Positions 14,851 through 22,969 of a DNA stretch of 43,343 bases are shown here, piece by piece. This DNA is from an archaeon. GTDB lineage: Archaea; Thermoplasmatota; Thermoplasmata; Methanomassiliicoccales; Methanomethylophilaceae. Made by a program: the position numbers and the translations under genes. Where the stretch lies: the NCBI GenBank assembly GCA_024399195.1, contig JAKSHW010000003.1, positions 1 through 43,343 of the forward strand. The letters are read 5' to 3'. Below the pieces are notes generated by a model. It saw only the letters and a list, made by a program, of their open reading frames with translations. It was not told where the DNA came from and ran no database searches. Numbering within the stretch: position 1 is the first letter of the stretch; each line of letters starts with the position of its first letter.

Positions 14851-17292
14851 CGCCTTGACCTCGTCGACCGTGCCGCACGCGACGACGGTACCGCCTTCAT
14901 CCCCTCCGCCGGGCCCCATGTCCACGATGTAATCGGCGTTGCGGATCATCTCGCGGTCGTGCTCTATGACAACCACGGTGGCTCCATGTTCTATCAGGTC
15001 CTGCATGACGTCCATGAGGACCTGTACATCGGACGGGTGGAGACCAATCGTAGGTTCGTCGAAGACGAAAAGGGTGTCGTCCTGGGCTTTTCCGAGGTCC
15101 GTGGCCAGTTTCAGCCTCTGTGCCTCCCCTCCCGACAGCCCCGGGGTCTCCTCACCCAACGTCAGATAGCCGAGACCGAGCCTTGAAAGGACGGACAGCT
15201 TCTGATACACGGCCTTGTTGTCCTTGAGGAACGTCCTGGCGGTATCGATGTCCATCTCCATGATCTCCGGAAGCGTACAGGTCTCGCCCGAAGGGTTCGT
15301 ATAGCCTATACCGTAGGCCTCCTTGGAATATCTGGAACCGTTGCATCCCGTACAGGGTATGACGACGTCGGGGAGGAACTGCACATCGAGGTCTATCTCC
15401 CCCGTACCGTCGCACACGGGACACCTCAATGAACCGGTGTTATAGGAGAAGTCACCGGCCTTATAAGACAGTCCTGCGGCCGCGGACACCTTGGAGAACA
15501 GTTTGCGCAGATCGTCGAGGACGCCCGAATAGGTCGCGACCGTAGAACGGACGTTTATGCCGATGGGCGTAGCGTCTATCAGCCTCACACGGGAGATCCC
15601 GCCGCATTCGATCGACATGACATGGTCGGGCAGCGCCTTGCCTTCTATGGCGGATACCAGGGCCGGGATCAGGCTTTCCAGTACCAACGTGGTCTTCCCC
15701 GAACCGGACACGCCTGTGACGACGGTCAACCTACCTTTCGGGATATCCACTTCCAACGGTTTGACGGTGTGTATCGGCCCTGTGGAGAGATGGACCCTGC
15801 CGTCGGAGAACACCTCCCTGTCGATCCTCCCTTTCCTGGTAACGATCCTTGATCCCGAAAGGAACGGGCCTATCAAGGACGAGGGGTTGTCGATGAGGTC
15901 CTGAAGCGTACCTTCCCCTACGACGGTGCCCCCGTTACAACCGGCCCCGGGTCCCATCTCTATGAACCAATCTGATTTCGACAGAACGTCCGTGTCATGG
16001 TCGACCAGCACAACGGAGTTGCCTTCCTCTACCAGGTCGCGTATGACGCCGTTGAGCCCCACGAGATTGGCCGGATGTAGTCCGATTGAAGGTTCGTCGA
16101 GGACGTACAGCACCCCCGAGGTGTTGTTACGTACGGCCTTGGCCAACTGCATCCTCTGACGTTCGCCTGTGGACAGGGTGGAAGCGGAACGGTCCAACGT
16201 CAGATAGCCCAATCCCAGATCCAAGAGACGTCTCGACATCCCCTTGAACGAGTCCACCAGGCTTTCCGCCATGGGCCCCATTTCCACCGGAAGGGAGCCA
16301 GGTATACCGTCGACCCATCTGTCAAGGTCGGAAAGGGTCATGGTGCACACCTCGTCGAGAGCCATCCCCCTTAATCTCGGCATACGGGCCTCCCTGCACA
16401 GACGGGTCCCTCCGCAATCGGGACATACGCTCTGTTTGAGGAAGCGGGCGACCTTCTTCATACCGGACTCGTCCTTGACCTTCGAAAGGGCGTTCTTGAC
16501 CGTATACACCGCATTGTAATAGGTGAAATCCAGCTCTCCCGCCTCGTTGGAGGACTTGGACTTGTAGAGGATGGTCTTCTTGACCGCTGGTCCGTTGAAG
16601 ACTATGTCCCTTTCCTCAGGGGTCAGAGTGTTGAACGGTACGTCCGTACGTACCCCCATCGCCCTGCAGACGTCGGTCATCAGGGACCACATCAGGGAAC
16701 CCCACGGCAGGACGGCCCCTCCGTCTATAGTCTTGGTCTCGTCGGGGACCAGGGTGGAAAGGTCAACATCCTGCACCACGCCCGTACCGTCGCACGAACG
16801 GCAGGCACCGAAGCTGTTGAAAGAAAGCTCCTCTGCCGACGGAGGCATGAACTTGACGCCGCATTCGGGACATACGAAGTCTGTTTCGGCCGCGACTGCC
16901 AATGAAGGGGGACATCTGTGTCCATTCGGGCATACATGTTCGGACAGGCGGGAGAACATCAGCCTGACCACGTTCAACGTCTCGGTACCGGTACCGAAGG
17001 TACTTCTTATCCCGGGGACTCCGGGACGCTGCCTCAGGGCCAAGGCTGCGGGGATGTGACGCACTTCGTCCACATCGGACTTGGTGGCGAAGGACATCCT
17101 CCTGCGGGTGTAGGTGGACAGAGCATCGAGATAACGACGTGACCCTTCCGAGTAAAGCACACCTAATGCAAGGGAGGATTTACCCGATCCGGAGACCCCT
17201 GTGATCCCGACCACCTTTCCCAGGGGGACGTCCACATCTACGTTCTTGAGATTATGCACCTTTGCTCCGCGGACGATGATCCTGTCTGCCAT
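14821..17292 (-). CDS. UvrA-like ABC ATPase without UvrB-binding domain (UvrA2 type)
   Basis: An 823-residue protein with both UvrA ATPase modules: Walker A GVSGSGKSS at 32-40 and again in the C-terminal half, signatures LSTGERQR and LSGGEAQR, and Walker B LDEPSIGL and FDEPTIGL. Zinc-module cysteines are present (CPECG/CRSCDGTG, CPDCGGTR, CPVCDGTG/CTGCNGS). Between SRLSEHVC and FVCPECGVKF only some 20 residues remain where canonical UvrA has over 100, so the UvrB-interaction domain is missing. UvrA2 proteins of this form are linked to DNA-damage tolerance and drug resistance rather than core excision repair. The start MADRIIVRGA matches the usual UvrA N-terminus. Confidence 0.9.
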   Translation of the reverse strand: MADRIIVRGAKVHNLKNVDVDVPLGKVVGITGVSGSGKSSLALGVLYSEGSRRYLDALSTYTRRRMSFATKSDVDEVRHIPAALALRQRPGVPGIRSTFGTGTETLNVVRLMFSRLSEHVCPNGHRCPPSLAVAAETDFVCPECGVKFMPPSAEELSFNSFGACRSCDGTGVVQDVDLSTLVPDETKTIDGGAVLPWGSLMWSLMTDVCRAMGVRTDVPFNTLTPEERDIVFNGPAVKKTILYKSKSSNEAGELDFTYYNAVYTVKNALSKVKDESGMKKVARFLKQSVCPDCGGTRLCREARMPRLRGMALDEVCTMTLSDLDRWVDGIPGSLPVEMGPMAESLVDSFKGMSRRLLDLGLGYLTLDRSASTLSTGERQRMQLAKAVRNNTSGVLYVLDEPSIGLHPANLVGLNGVIRDLVEEGNSVVLVDHDTDVLSKSDWFIEMGPGAGCNGGTVVGEGTLQDLIDNPSSLIGPFLSGSRIVTRKGRIDREVFSDGRVHLSTGPIHTVKPLEVDIPKGRLTVVTGVSGSGKTTLVLESLIPALVSAIEGKALPDHVMSIECGGISRVRLIDATPIGINVRSTVATYSGVLDDLRKLFSKVSAAAGLSYKAGDFSYNTGSLRCPVCDGTGEIDLDVQFLPDVVIPCTGCNGSRYSKEAYGIGYTNPSGETCTLPEIMEMDIDTARTFLKDNKAVYQKLSVLSRLGLGYLTLGEETPGLSGGEAQRLKLATDLGKAQDDTLFVFDEPTIGLHPSDVQVLMDVMQDLIEHGATVVVIEHDREMIRNADYIVDMGPGGGDEGGTVVACGTVDEVKASGTLTGRFI

Positions 17293-17420
17293 CTGTATCG
17301 TACCCTGCAAATCCGACCACGTTTTTACCATGTGCGGTGCATCGTACGACACATCTTCGCACGGACATCATCCAAACCCACTTATACAGCAATGTCAACT
17401 CACATGGAGAAGGTAAAACA

Positions 17421-17570
17421 ATGCCGCTGAGCAAAAAAGAGCTTACCAAAAAAGCACAGCAGGACAAAGCAAAGCTCGCTGACCTCGAAGCCAAAGCAGC
17501 CTCGGGAGACCCCGATGCCAAATACGAGCTCGAGAAGATGCAGAGAAAGATGAAACAGAAGAAGAAATGA
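17421..17570 (+). CDS. Small highly charged protein (49 aa)
   Basis: The start MPLSKKELTK follows GGAGAAGGT at 17406-17414, a fair ribosome site, and a TATA-like ACTTATAC near 17379-17386. The 49 residues are Lys-, Glu-, Ala- and Gln-rich, predicted as one or two amphipathic helices ending in a poly-Lys tail (MKQKKK). Such a protein could bind nucleic acid or act as a small helical partner. I do not recognise a family. A hairpin terminator follows at once. Confidence 0.65.
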   Translation: MPLSKKELTKKAQQDKAKLADLEAKAASGDPDAKYELEKMQRKMKQKKK

Positions 17571-17575
17571 ACTTC

Positions 17576-17596
17576 AGGGGGTCAATCCCCTCCTTT
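17576..17596 (+). terminator. Terminator of the small charged protein gene
   Basis: AGGGG (17576-17580) pairs with CCCCT (17587-17591) and is followed by CCTTTCC. It sits between convergent genes and may serve both. Confidence 0.5.
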
Positions 17597-17605
17597 CCCA
17601 ACCAT

Positions 17606-18127
17606 TTACCTTTTCCCCATCGCTTTCTCGAAACGGAAGAAGTACTCATTTCCAGGGAATTCTTCCTCCCCGTTCCCCATAGGGTTTTGTTCGCAGTAGA
17701 ACTCCACGATGTGGAAGCCGCATTTGTTCACATAGAAATGGATGTTGCGTCTTTCGAAGTAGGGCGTATGGGTCTCCCAGACCTCCACTTCGGGGAACAT
17801 GGACTCCACAGTGTCCCATATCTTCTTGCCGTAACCGTTGCCGATAAATCCCTTACGGACGAAAAGCAGGTCAAGGTCGGCCCTGCCGTTCCCTATGACG
17901 CGTATGTTGACCCCACCTACGGTCTCACCTCCATCGGTCACCAACCAGCTTTGGGCTCCAGGGCCGTGTATCGAACGTTCGATGTCCCTACGAGGGATGG
18001 CGGTCCCCGCATCGGGTCCGAACTCCTCGTCGACCGCAACCTGGAAAGACTCCTGCAGAAGTGCGATAAAGATTTCCTCGGTTTCGGAGATCAGCGGTTC
18101 GAATGTAAGATTTCCATACGTTTCCAT
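17606..18127 (-). CDS. GNAT family N-acetyltransferase
   Basis: Acetyl-CoA-dependent acyl transfer to an unknown amine. The protein has about 173 residues from ATG 18127 (METYGNLTFE), which follows GGGGTTG. An in-frame ATG at 18160 would add 11 residues. GNAT motif A is visible as LDLLFVRKGFIGNGYGKK (the pyrophosphate-binding loop in R/Q-x-x-G-x-G form), with the conserved C-terminal strand and NKCGFHIVEFY. It lies 52 bases behind the phzF-like gene on the same strand and probably shares its mRNA. Confidence 0.85.
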   Translation of the reverse strand: METYGNLTFEPLISETEEIFIALLQESFQVAVDEEFGPDAGTAIPRRDIERSIHGPGAQSWLVTDGGETVGGVNIRVIGNGRADLDLLFVRKGFIGNGYGKKIWDTVESMFPEVEVWETHTPYFERRNIHFYVNKCGFHIVEFYCEQNPMGNGEEEFPGNEYFFRFEKAMGKR

Positions 18128-18179
18128 CGAATCAACCCCTACGGGAACGATGTACATCAACCGTTCTTCCGCGATATGG

Positions 18180-18965
18180 TCAAGGAAGGTCCGCCGTTAT
18201 CTCCGTCACACCAATCAGAACGGCATTGCCGCCGATGGTCATATGACGGTCGTCCTTCACCTTGCAACAGAGGCTCCCGCCCCTTACCGATGCCTGATAT
18301 GCGCATATCATGTCCTTCCCAAGGACCTCGGACCAATAGGCTGCGATCTGGATGTGTGCGGAACCGCAGACCGGGTCCTCGGGAATGGAAAGTTTGGGGC
18401 AGAAGCTTCTGGAGACACAGTCGTACTCTTTACCAAGGGCGGTGACGTTCTGGATCCTACCCGGCAGTTCCATCAGCAGCCCCTGGTCAGGGACTATTTC
18501 CCTCACTGTGTCCTCATCATCGAACACACATACGAGGTCCAATCCCAACAACGCCTTCGAAGGTCTCGCACCGAAGGCTTTCTCCATCATGTCGGTCACA
18601 GGGATCTCCACGGACCCGTCCATGGGAAGTTCCATGTAATAGGTGCCGTCGACACGAACGACAGTGAGATCTCCGCTCATGGTATGGAAGACCACTTCGT
18701 CCCTATCATTTTCGTATTCGTTCAAGACCGTGAAAGCAGATGCGAGGGTCGCATGTCCGCAAAGTCCGACCTCAGTTCCAGGTGTGAACCACCTCAGACG
18801 GTAACCGTCCCTTTCCTTTACAACGAAGGCGGTTTCGGAAAAGTTGTTCTCCCTTGCCAAAAGCATCATGGACCTCTCGGAAGGCCAGGTGTCCATGACG
18901 CATACCGCGGCGGGATTGCCTGAAAACGGTTCTTCTGTGAAGGCGTCCACGATGTACTGTTTCAT
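18180..18965 (-). CDS. PhzF family isomerase/epimerase
   Basis: A 261-residue protein with the PhzF/DapF double hot-dog-like fold. It begins KQYIVDAFTEEPFSGNPAAV, typical of the family, and carries Glu44 in NNFSETAFV, the expected proton-shuttling acid. GxxVGLCGHATLA (PGTEVGLCGHATLA) and DPVCGSAHI form the substrate-binding loops. Most genomic PhzF homologues are uncharacterised and do not make phenazines; the substrate here is unknown. A TATA-like GATATGATATAG lies upstream on the minus strand. The GNAT gene follows. Confidence 0.9.
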   Translation of the reverse strand: MKQYIVDAFTEEPFSGNPAAVCVMDTWPSERSMMLLARENNFSETAFVVKERDGYRLRWFTPGTEVGLCGHATLASAFTVLNEYENDRDEVVFHTMSGDLTVVRVDGTYYMELPMDGSVEIPVTDMMEKAFGARPSKALLGLDLVCVFDDEDTVREIVPDQGLLMELPGRIQNVTALGKEYDCVSRSFCPKLSIPEDPVCGSAHIQIAAYWSEVLGKDMICAYQASVRGGSLCCKVKDDRHMTIGGNAVLIGVTEITADLP

Positions 18966-19022
18966 AGATGCCTGAAACCTTCCATGGCTATATCATATCC
19001 CTCATCGTGGTTCCGTTTCAAT

Positions 19023-19043
19023 TAACTATACTTTTTATAGTTA
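19023..19043 (+). promoter_or_regulatory. Perfect 21-bp inverted repeat over the DUF1638 promoter
   Basis: TAACTATA (19023-19030) and TATAGTTA (19036-19043) form an 8-bp perfect inverted repeat around CTTTT. The TATA-like TTTTTATAG is inside it, about 25-30 bases before ATG 19062, so a bound protein would block the promoter. Read from its centre it has the same CTA-N9-TAG core as the corrinoid-gene and suf sites. Confidence 0.65.
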
Positions 19044-19061
19044 GATTTTCAATGACCATTA

Positions 19062-19901
19062 ATGACGAAAGGTGTCCTTGGCATCATAATCTGCCCAATG
19101 CTCGAAGACGAGCTCGTCTACAGTATCCGTAAAGACGATGAGATCGGAAGGGTCGTCCTTCTCGACAATCCCCATTCTTCAGGACTGCGTTCGAAATTAG
19201 AGAAGACCGGTACCAGATTCGAACTCGTCCCTGAGGCGGATTTCGATGCAGGAAAGGTGGAATTCGACCGTTCCATCTACAATATCGTGATCAAGGCGAA
19301 CGACCTTGCACTGCATTCCGAACCGGCCAATCTCAAAGCCCATATCGAGAAACAGGTCACCGACATCCAGCCTCTGGTGGACGCATTGGGCCTTTATTAC
19401 GGCCTTTGCGGCAACTACGGTTGGGACATCTCCGCCTGGTGCAGGGAGAAGGGGTTCAAACCCGCTTCGGTGTTCAGAAGCCTCGATGGAAGGGTATGCG
19501 ACGACTGCGTCTGCGTAGCCCTCGGAGGAACGGAAAGATATCTCGCCCTCGAGAAGAAATACACGGGCATGCTCTATGTCATCCCTTCGATCGCCAGCAA
19601 CTGGGAGCCTTTCCTAATGGCGGGTGACGATGCGAAGAGCATCGCCGCACTTCCCGAGGAGACCAAGGAGGAGCTGGGTATCGTCGACATTCAGAGCTTT
19701 ATGAGATGGATGTTCGAGTTCTGCGGATACAAGAACTCCCTGAAGATAGATACGGGGTTGGACACCACGGGTACGTTCGACCAAGGGTTCCTCGATCTTT
19801 CCGAAATGATGAACCTGAAGCCTCTCGTCATCGAGGACGGATGGGTCACGCTCGATTCGGTGGAAGGGATATACGAATCCTGCAAGAAAAACCTCGGATG
19901 A
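19062..19901 (+). CDS. DUF1638 family protein
   Basis: A 279-residue cytoplasmic protein matching the DUF1638 pattern from memory: an N-terminal CPMLEDEL segment, a central YYGLCGNYGWD, then RVCDDCVCVALGGTERYL. Conserved cysteines (in ICPML, GLCGN, CDDCVC) suggest metal or cofactor binding. Such proteins are frequent in methylotrophic methanogens, often near corrinoid methyltransferases, but their activity is not known. It has its own promoter inside an inverted repeat and is probably leaderless. The corrinoid and methyltransferase pair lies 0.9 kb downstream on the same strand. Confidence 0.78.
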   Translation: MTKGVLGIIICPMLEDELVYSIRKDDEIGRVVLLDNPHSSGLRSKLEKTGTRFELVPEADFDAGKVEFDRSIYNIVIKANDLALHSEPANLKAHIEKQVTDIQPLVDALGLYYGLCGNYGWDISAWCREKGFKPASVFRSLDGRVCDDCVCVALGGTERYLALEKKYTGMLYVIPSIASNWEPFLMAGDDAKSIAALPEETKEELGIVDIQSFMRWMFEFCGYKNSLKIDTGLDTTGTFDQGFLDLSEMMNLKPLVIEDGWVTLDSVEGIYESCKKNLG

Positions 19902-19932
19902 CCGAGGGTCGACATCCCGAGGGACATCGACC
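19892..19932. terminator. Hairpins between convergent genes
   Basis: CCTCGG/CCGAGG (19892-19897 with 19902-19907) is followed by GGTCGA/TCGACC (19907-19912 with 19927-19932), the latter enclosing TCCC/GGGA. The two stems share a base and may be alternatives. They end transcription of the DUF1638 gene, the convergent GNAT gene, or both. Confidence 0.45.
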
Positions 19933-19940
19933 GAGGATTG

Positions 19941-20447
19941 TCAGATGTAATAGACGTGGATGAGGTCGGACGATCTGAACTTCCTGCGCAACACTGTCCT
20001 CCTCGGTTTACGTCTGCCTATGTTCCTGTACTCCTCGAAACCCATTTTCTTGAAGAACCCGGCCGCAACGACGTTGTCGTCCAAGACGACCGTCTCCAGT
20101 ATGGGGTATCCGTTGGTGCAGCAGGTGCTGAAGACCCATTCCATGACGTTCGACCCTATCCCCTTGCCGCAGTATTCCGGCAGGATGTAGAAATGGTCCA
20201 GGTAGGCCATATCGTCACCGTGATGCAATACGATGAACCCGACCTCGGTACCGTCGACCTCGATGAACAGATAGCGGTAACCGTTCCCGATGTTCCTTTC
20301 GATTGACTCCACGCTCAAGGATTCATCGAACAATCTGTCCGCGGTCCCCGTATCCACATTCCCATACGTGGCGTATACGAGAGGTCTCGCGAATTCGGAG
20401 ATGTTTTTCGCTTGGCCGATGTTGAGCCATTTGGGTGTCCACTCCAT
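19941..20447 (-). CDS. GNAT family N-acetyltransferase
   Basis: A 168-residue protein. Motif A is visible as FYILPEYCGKGIGSNVMEWV (acetyl-CoA pyrophosphate loop CGKGIG), followed by LDDNVVAAGFFKKMGFEEYR, the usual GNAT tail. The start at 20447 (MEWTPKWL) has AGGTGA 6 bases upstream. The last 25 residues are Arg- and Lys-rich. The substrate is unknown. It is unrelated in sequence detail to the GNAT at 17606-18127 and stands alone between convergent and divergent neighbours. Confidence 0.85.
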   Translation of the reverse strand: MEWTPKWLNIGQAKNISEFARPLVYATYGNVDTGTADRLFDESLSVESIERNIGNGYRYLFIEVDGTEVGFIVLHHGDDMAYLDHFYILPEYCGKGIGSNVMEWVFSTCCTNGYPILETVVLDDNVVAAGFFKKMGFEEYRNIGRRKPRRTVLRRKFRSSDLIHVYYI

Positions 20448-20500
20448 GGTATTTCACCTAGATCCGTCAATCCCTGACCGCCATTATCCTATTAAAAAAG

Positions 20501-20579
20501 TGGGAATTGAACGTGTTCAAAGAAACCGATATGGTCCCTGCGACCGATGTGTTTCGTTCCGTTTTGCATTCAATTCCCA
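20501..20579. other. Nested inverted repeats, possible structured RNA
   Basis: An 11-bp perfect inverted repeat (TGGGAATTGAA at 20501-20511, TTCAATTCCCA at 20569-20579) encloses GAAAC/GTTTC (20522-20526, 20551-20555) and GGTC/GACC (20533-20536, 20542-20545) with a CCTGC loop. The stems are nested in register, so the segment can fold as one long imperfect hairpin. No ORF is present and the direction is unclear. The rest of the gap 20448-20764 is AT-rich. Confidence 0.4.
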
Positions 20580-20712
20580 TTCCGATATATCCCATCTGGA
20601 AGGACAATTAATCACGCTAAGTCAATAATTCTATTCTGATATGATTATTGTTATCAAGATATTCATCTGATTTATGGAAATTATTCCGATAGGATTTGTA
20701 ATCTCAATAGTC

Positions 20713-20757
20713 TTATTATACTCAAGGAATATAGTTAATCCTACTGAAATAGTAGGA
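20713..20757 (+). promoter_or_regulatory. Promoter and dyad operator of the corrinoid protein gene
   Basis: TTATTATA (20713-20720) is the TATA-like box. TCCTACT (20739-20745) and AGTAGGA (20751-20757) form a 7-bp perfect inverted repeat around GAAAT, right at the expected transcription start. The core TCCTA-N9-TAGGA matches the suf promoter site in sequence and spacing. Confidence 0.6.
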
Positions 20758-20764
20758 AATAAAA

Positions 20765-21463
20765 ATGAGCAACATCACTATCCTCGACAATCTCAGCAGT
20801 TCCATCCAGAGGTTCAACAAGAAGGATGCCGTCGTCTACTCCAACGAGGCGCTCGGTGCGGGAATAGACCCCCTCATCGCCATCAACGAAGGTCTCGTCA
20901 AAGGAATGAACATCGTCGGTGAGAAGTTCAAGGCCCACAAGGTCTACCTTCCCCAGGTCCTTGTCGCCGCCTCCGCCCTCTACGCAGGTCTCGACGTCCT
21001 TCTCCCCCACATCCCCCAGTCGGAACTGGAGAACTCCAAGAAGGCTGTCGTGGCGGTCGTACATGGAGATGTCCACGATATCGGGAAGAACATCCTGAAG
21101 ACCCTCCTCACCGCAGGCGGTTTCCTCGTCACCGATCTCGGAAAGGATGTCCCCAAAGACACGATCGTGGACAAGGTCGCGGAGACCAACGCCGACGTGC
21201 TCTGCCTCAGCACCCTCATGACCACCACCATGGAAGGTATCGGGAACGTCGTCGGAGGCATTTCCGAGGCTAACTATCGCGAGAACCTCACGATCACCAT
21301 AGGAGGTCCACCGACCTCCGAGGAGTACGCAAAGATCATCGGTGCCGACCACAGGGACAACAACGCCCAGGACGCCGTCGAATGGCTCAAGAGCAGGAAC
21401 TTCGACAGAAGGGACAATGACAGGGACCTCAACGACCGTGCCAACTTCAGGGCGGTGGCTTGA
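20765..21463 (+). CDS. Methyltransferase cognate corrinoid protein
   Basis: Carries a cobalamin whose cobalt takes a methyl group from a substrate and hands it to a CoM methyltransferase. The 232-residue protein has a helical cap (about 1-90) and a B12-binding Rossmann domain with GDVHDIGKN, where Asp102-x-His104-x-x-Gly107 supplies the lower axial ligand, and later IGGPPTSEEYA. The last ~25 residues (SRNFDRRDNDRDLNDRANFR) are an unusual Asp/Arg/Asn-rich tail beyond the B12 domain. The methyltransferase gene follows directly (stop then ATG). No MtaB, MttB, MtbB or MtmB-type partner is adjacent, so an MtsB-like role in methylthiol use is possible. Confidence 0.9.
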   Translation: MSNITILDNLSSSIQRFNKKDAVVYSNEALGAGIDPLIAINEGLVKGMNIVGEKFKAHKVYLPQVLVAASALYAGLDVLLPHIPQSELENSKKAVVAVVHGDVHDIGKNILKTLLTAGGFLVTDLGKDVPKDTIVDKVAETNADVLCLSTLMTTTMEGIGNVVGGISEANYRENLTITIGGPPTSEEYAKIIGADHRDNNAQDAVEWLKSRNFDRRDNDRDLNDRANFRAVA

Positions 21464-22558
21464 ATGGTCTCCGAGCTTTCCCACAGGGAACGTGCCCTTG
21501 CATCCCTCAACGATGAGAAGGTCGACAGGCTTTCCACCTACCCTATCGCCTGCGGTGTCTGCAGAAGGCTGGTCGGCGATGGAAAGATGACCTACAGGGA
21601 GTGGGCGAACGACCCTGTCAAGTTCGCCTCCGCTTTCAAAGCGGGTCAGGACAGGTTCGGTCTCGACTTCTCGATCGGTCTGATGGACCTTTCCGTGATG
21701 GCCGGAGACCTCGGTGCGAACGTCAGGATGGACGAACAGAACACCCCGTTCGTGGACGTCCACCTGCAGAACACCGCCGAGAACTACGAGAACCTCGAGG
21801 TCCCCGATATAACCAAAGGGCGTACCGCCACCCTCATCGCAGGTACCGAACTGCTTGCCAAACAGCTGAAGGACCAGGTCGTCACATCCGCGTTCGTGGA
21901 AGGCCCCCTGCTCGCCCTCACCCAGACCTTCGGTGCCGAGAACGTGATGATGGACCTCTTCACCGACCCTGCTCCCATACACAAGGCGCTCGAGACCCTC
22001 ACCGAGTACGACAGGCAGATCGTCGACGGACTCTCCCACACTGGAGTGGACGCGATCTGCTGGGACTACCTATGGGGCAACTACTCCTGTCTCGGAGACG
22101 AGGAGTACGGAGAGTTCGAAGGTGACAGGTACGCTCCTCTGCTGAACAAGTACACCGTCGACAGCGGAATGGCGAACACCGTGCACAGCTGTGCGGACCT
22201 CCCCCATCTCGACAAGCAGATTAAGGAATTCAAGCCCAGTCTGTTCTCCCTTGCATACTACCCCCTCATTGAGGGATCTCCCTCCCCCAAGGAGACCATC
22301 GAGGCAGGATACGCGGACGAGTGCCTTATCGCAGGTGTGATCGACCCTCAGATGTTCATCAAGAACACCGCAGAGGAGGTCACCGTTGCTACCAGGGACC
22401 TCTGCCACGAGGTGAAGACCGCCCTCTGCGAGAGGGGACTGAACTCCAGGTACACGATCGCCACCGGATGTGAGGTTCCTCCCACCCAGACCTGCAGGTT
22501 GGAGAACATCGACGCCATGGTGGAAGCCGTCAGGACCTACGGAGGCATAGAGTACTGA
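21464..22558 (+). CDS. URO-D family corrinoid:CoM methyltransferase (MtaA/MtbA/MtsA-like)
   Basis: A 364-residue TIM-barrel methyltransferase of the uroporphyrinogen decarboxylase superfamily. The zinc motif of methylcobamide:CoM methyltransferases is seen as His241-x-Cys243 (NTVHSCADL) and Cys336 (ATGCEVPP), matching the H-x-C-x(n)-C ligands of MtaA and MtbA that activate the CoM thiol. It starts one base after the corrinoid gene stop. Adjacency of a corrinoid protein and this enzyme without a first-step methyltransferase is the arrangement known for MtsA/MtsB of Methanosarcina, where one enzyme does both half-reactions on methylthiols. Assignment to that branch is inference. Confidence 0.87.
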   Translation: MVSELSHRERALASLNDEKVDRLSTYPIACGVCRRLVGDGKMTYREWANDPVKFASAFKAGQDRFGLDFSIGLMDLSVMAGDLGANVRMDEQNTPFVDVHLQNTAENYENLEVPDITKGRTATLIAGTELLAKQLKDQVVTSAFVEGPLLALTQTFGAENVMMDLFTDPAPIHKALETLTEYDRQIVDGLSHTGVDAICWDYLWGNYSCLGDEEYGEFEGDRYAPLLNKYTVDSGMANTVHSCADLPHLDKQIKEFKPSLFSLAYYPLIEGSPSPKETIEAGYADECLIAGVIDPQMFIKNTAEEVTVATRDLCHEVKTALCERGLNSRYTIATGCEVPPTQTCRLENIDAMVEAVRTYGGIEY

Positions 22559-22560
22559 AG

Positions 22561-22590
22561 GTCGGTGGGGAACCTCCCCTCCACCGGTCC
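22561..22590 (+). terminator. Strong hairpin after the CoM methyltransferase gene
   Basis: CGGTGGGGA (22563-22571) pairs with TCCCCtCCACCG (22575-22586), leaving one bulged base, and TCCTTCC follows. It sits between the methyltransferase stop and the zinc-ribbon start, and would attenuate or end the upstream message. Confidence 0.55.
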
Positions 22591-22605
22591 TTCCGAGGTG
22601 AAAAC

Positions 22606-22923
22606 ATGTCCAACGAATTCTTCAATGCGATGAATGCGAAAGGATTCTCGAACAACTCCGTGGCTGCCGTACGTAAGTTCGCCTGCCCCGCATGTGGGTT
22701 CAGGTTCTCCCTGGTGTACGCCCGTGCGATCGCGTGCAAGGGATGTTCCAAGGCGGTCACAGGATGCAACAAGGTCCGGTGCGAGAAATGCGACTGCGAG
22801 TTCCCCATCTCTGTCTCCCCTGATGTAGAAGACAGGGTACAGGAGAGGACCCTTTCAGACCATATCTGCAGAATTGTAAACAACCGCTACGCCGGACAGG
22901 GTGTAGAGGTCTTCAACAGATGA
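22606..22923 (+). CDS. Zinc-ribbon protein, unknown function
   Basis: A 105-residue protein with eight clustered cysteines: CPAC at 27-30, CKGC at 44-47, Cys54, then CEKCDC at 59-64. These form one or two zinc-binding ribbons in the middle of the protein. Short N- and C-terminal extensions have no recognised domain. GAGGTGAAAAC before ATG 22606 is a clear ribosome site. It lies between the corrinoid methyltransferase pair and the transsulfuration genes, all on one strand. A role as a small regulator or accessory metal protein is speculation. Confidence 0.75.
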   Translation: MSNEFFNAMNAKGFSNNSVAAVRKFACPACGFRFSLVYARAIACKGCSKAVTGCNKVRCEKCDCEFPISVSPDVEDRVQERTLSDHICRIVNNRYAGQGVEVFNR

Positions 22924-22969
22924 AACCCCACGTTACAAACCCTTTATTCCTCCAATCAAGGTGAAACCA

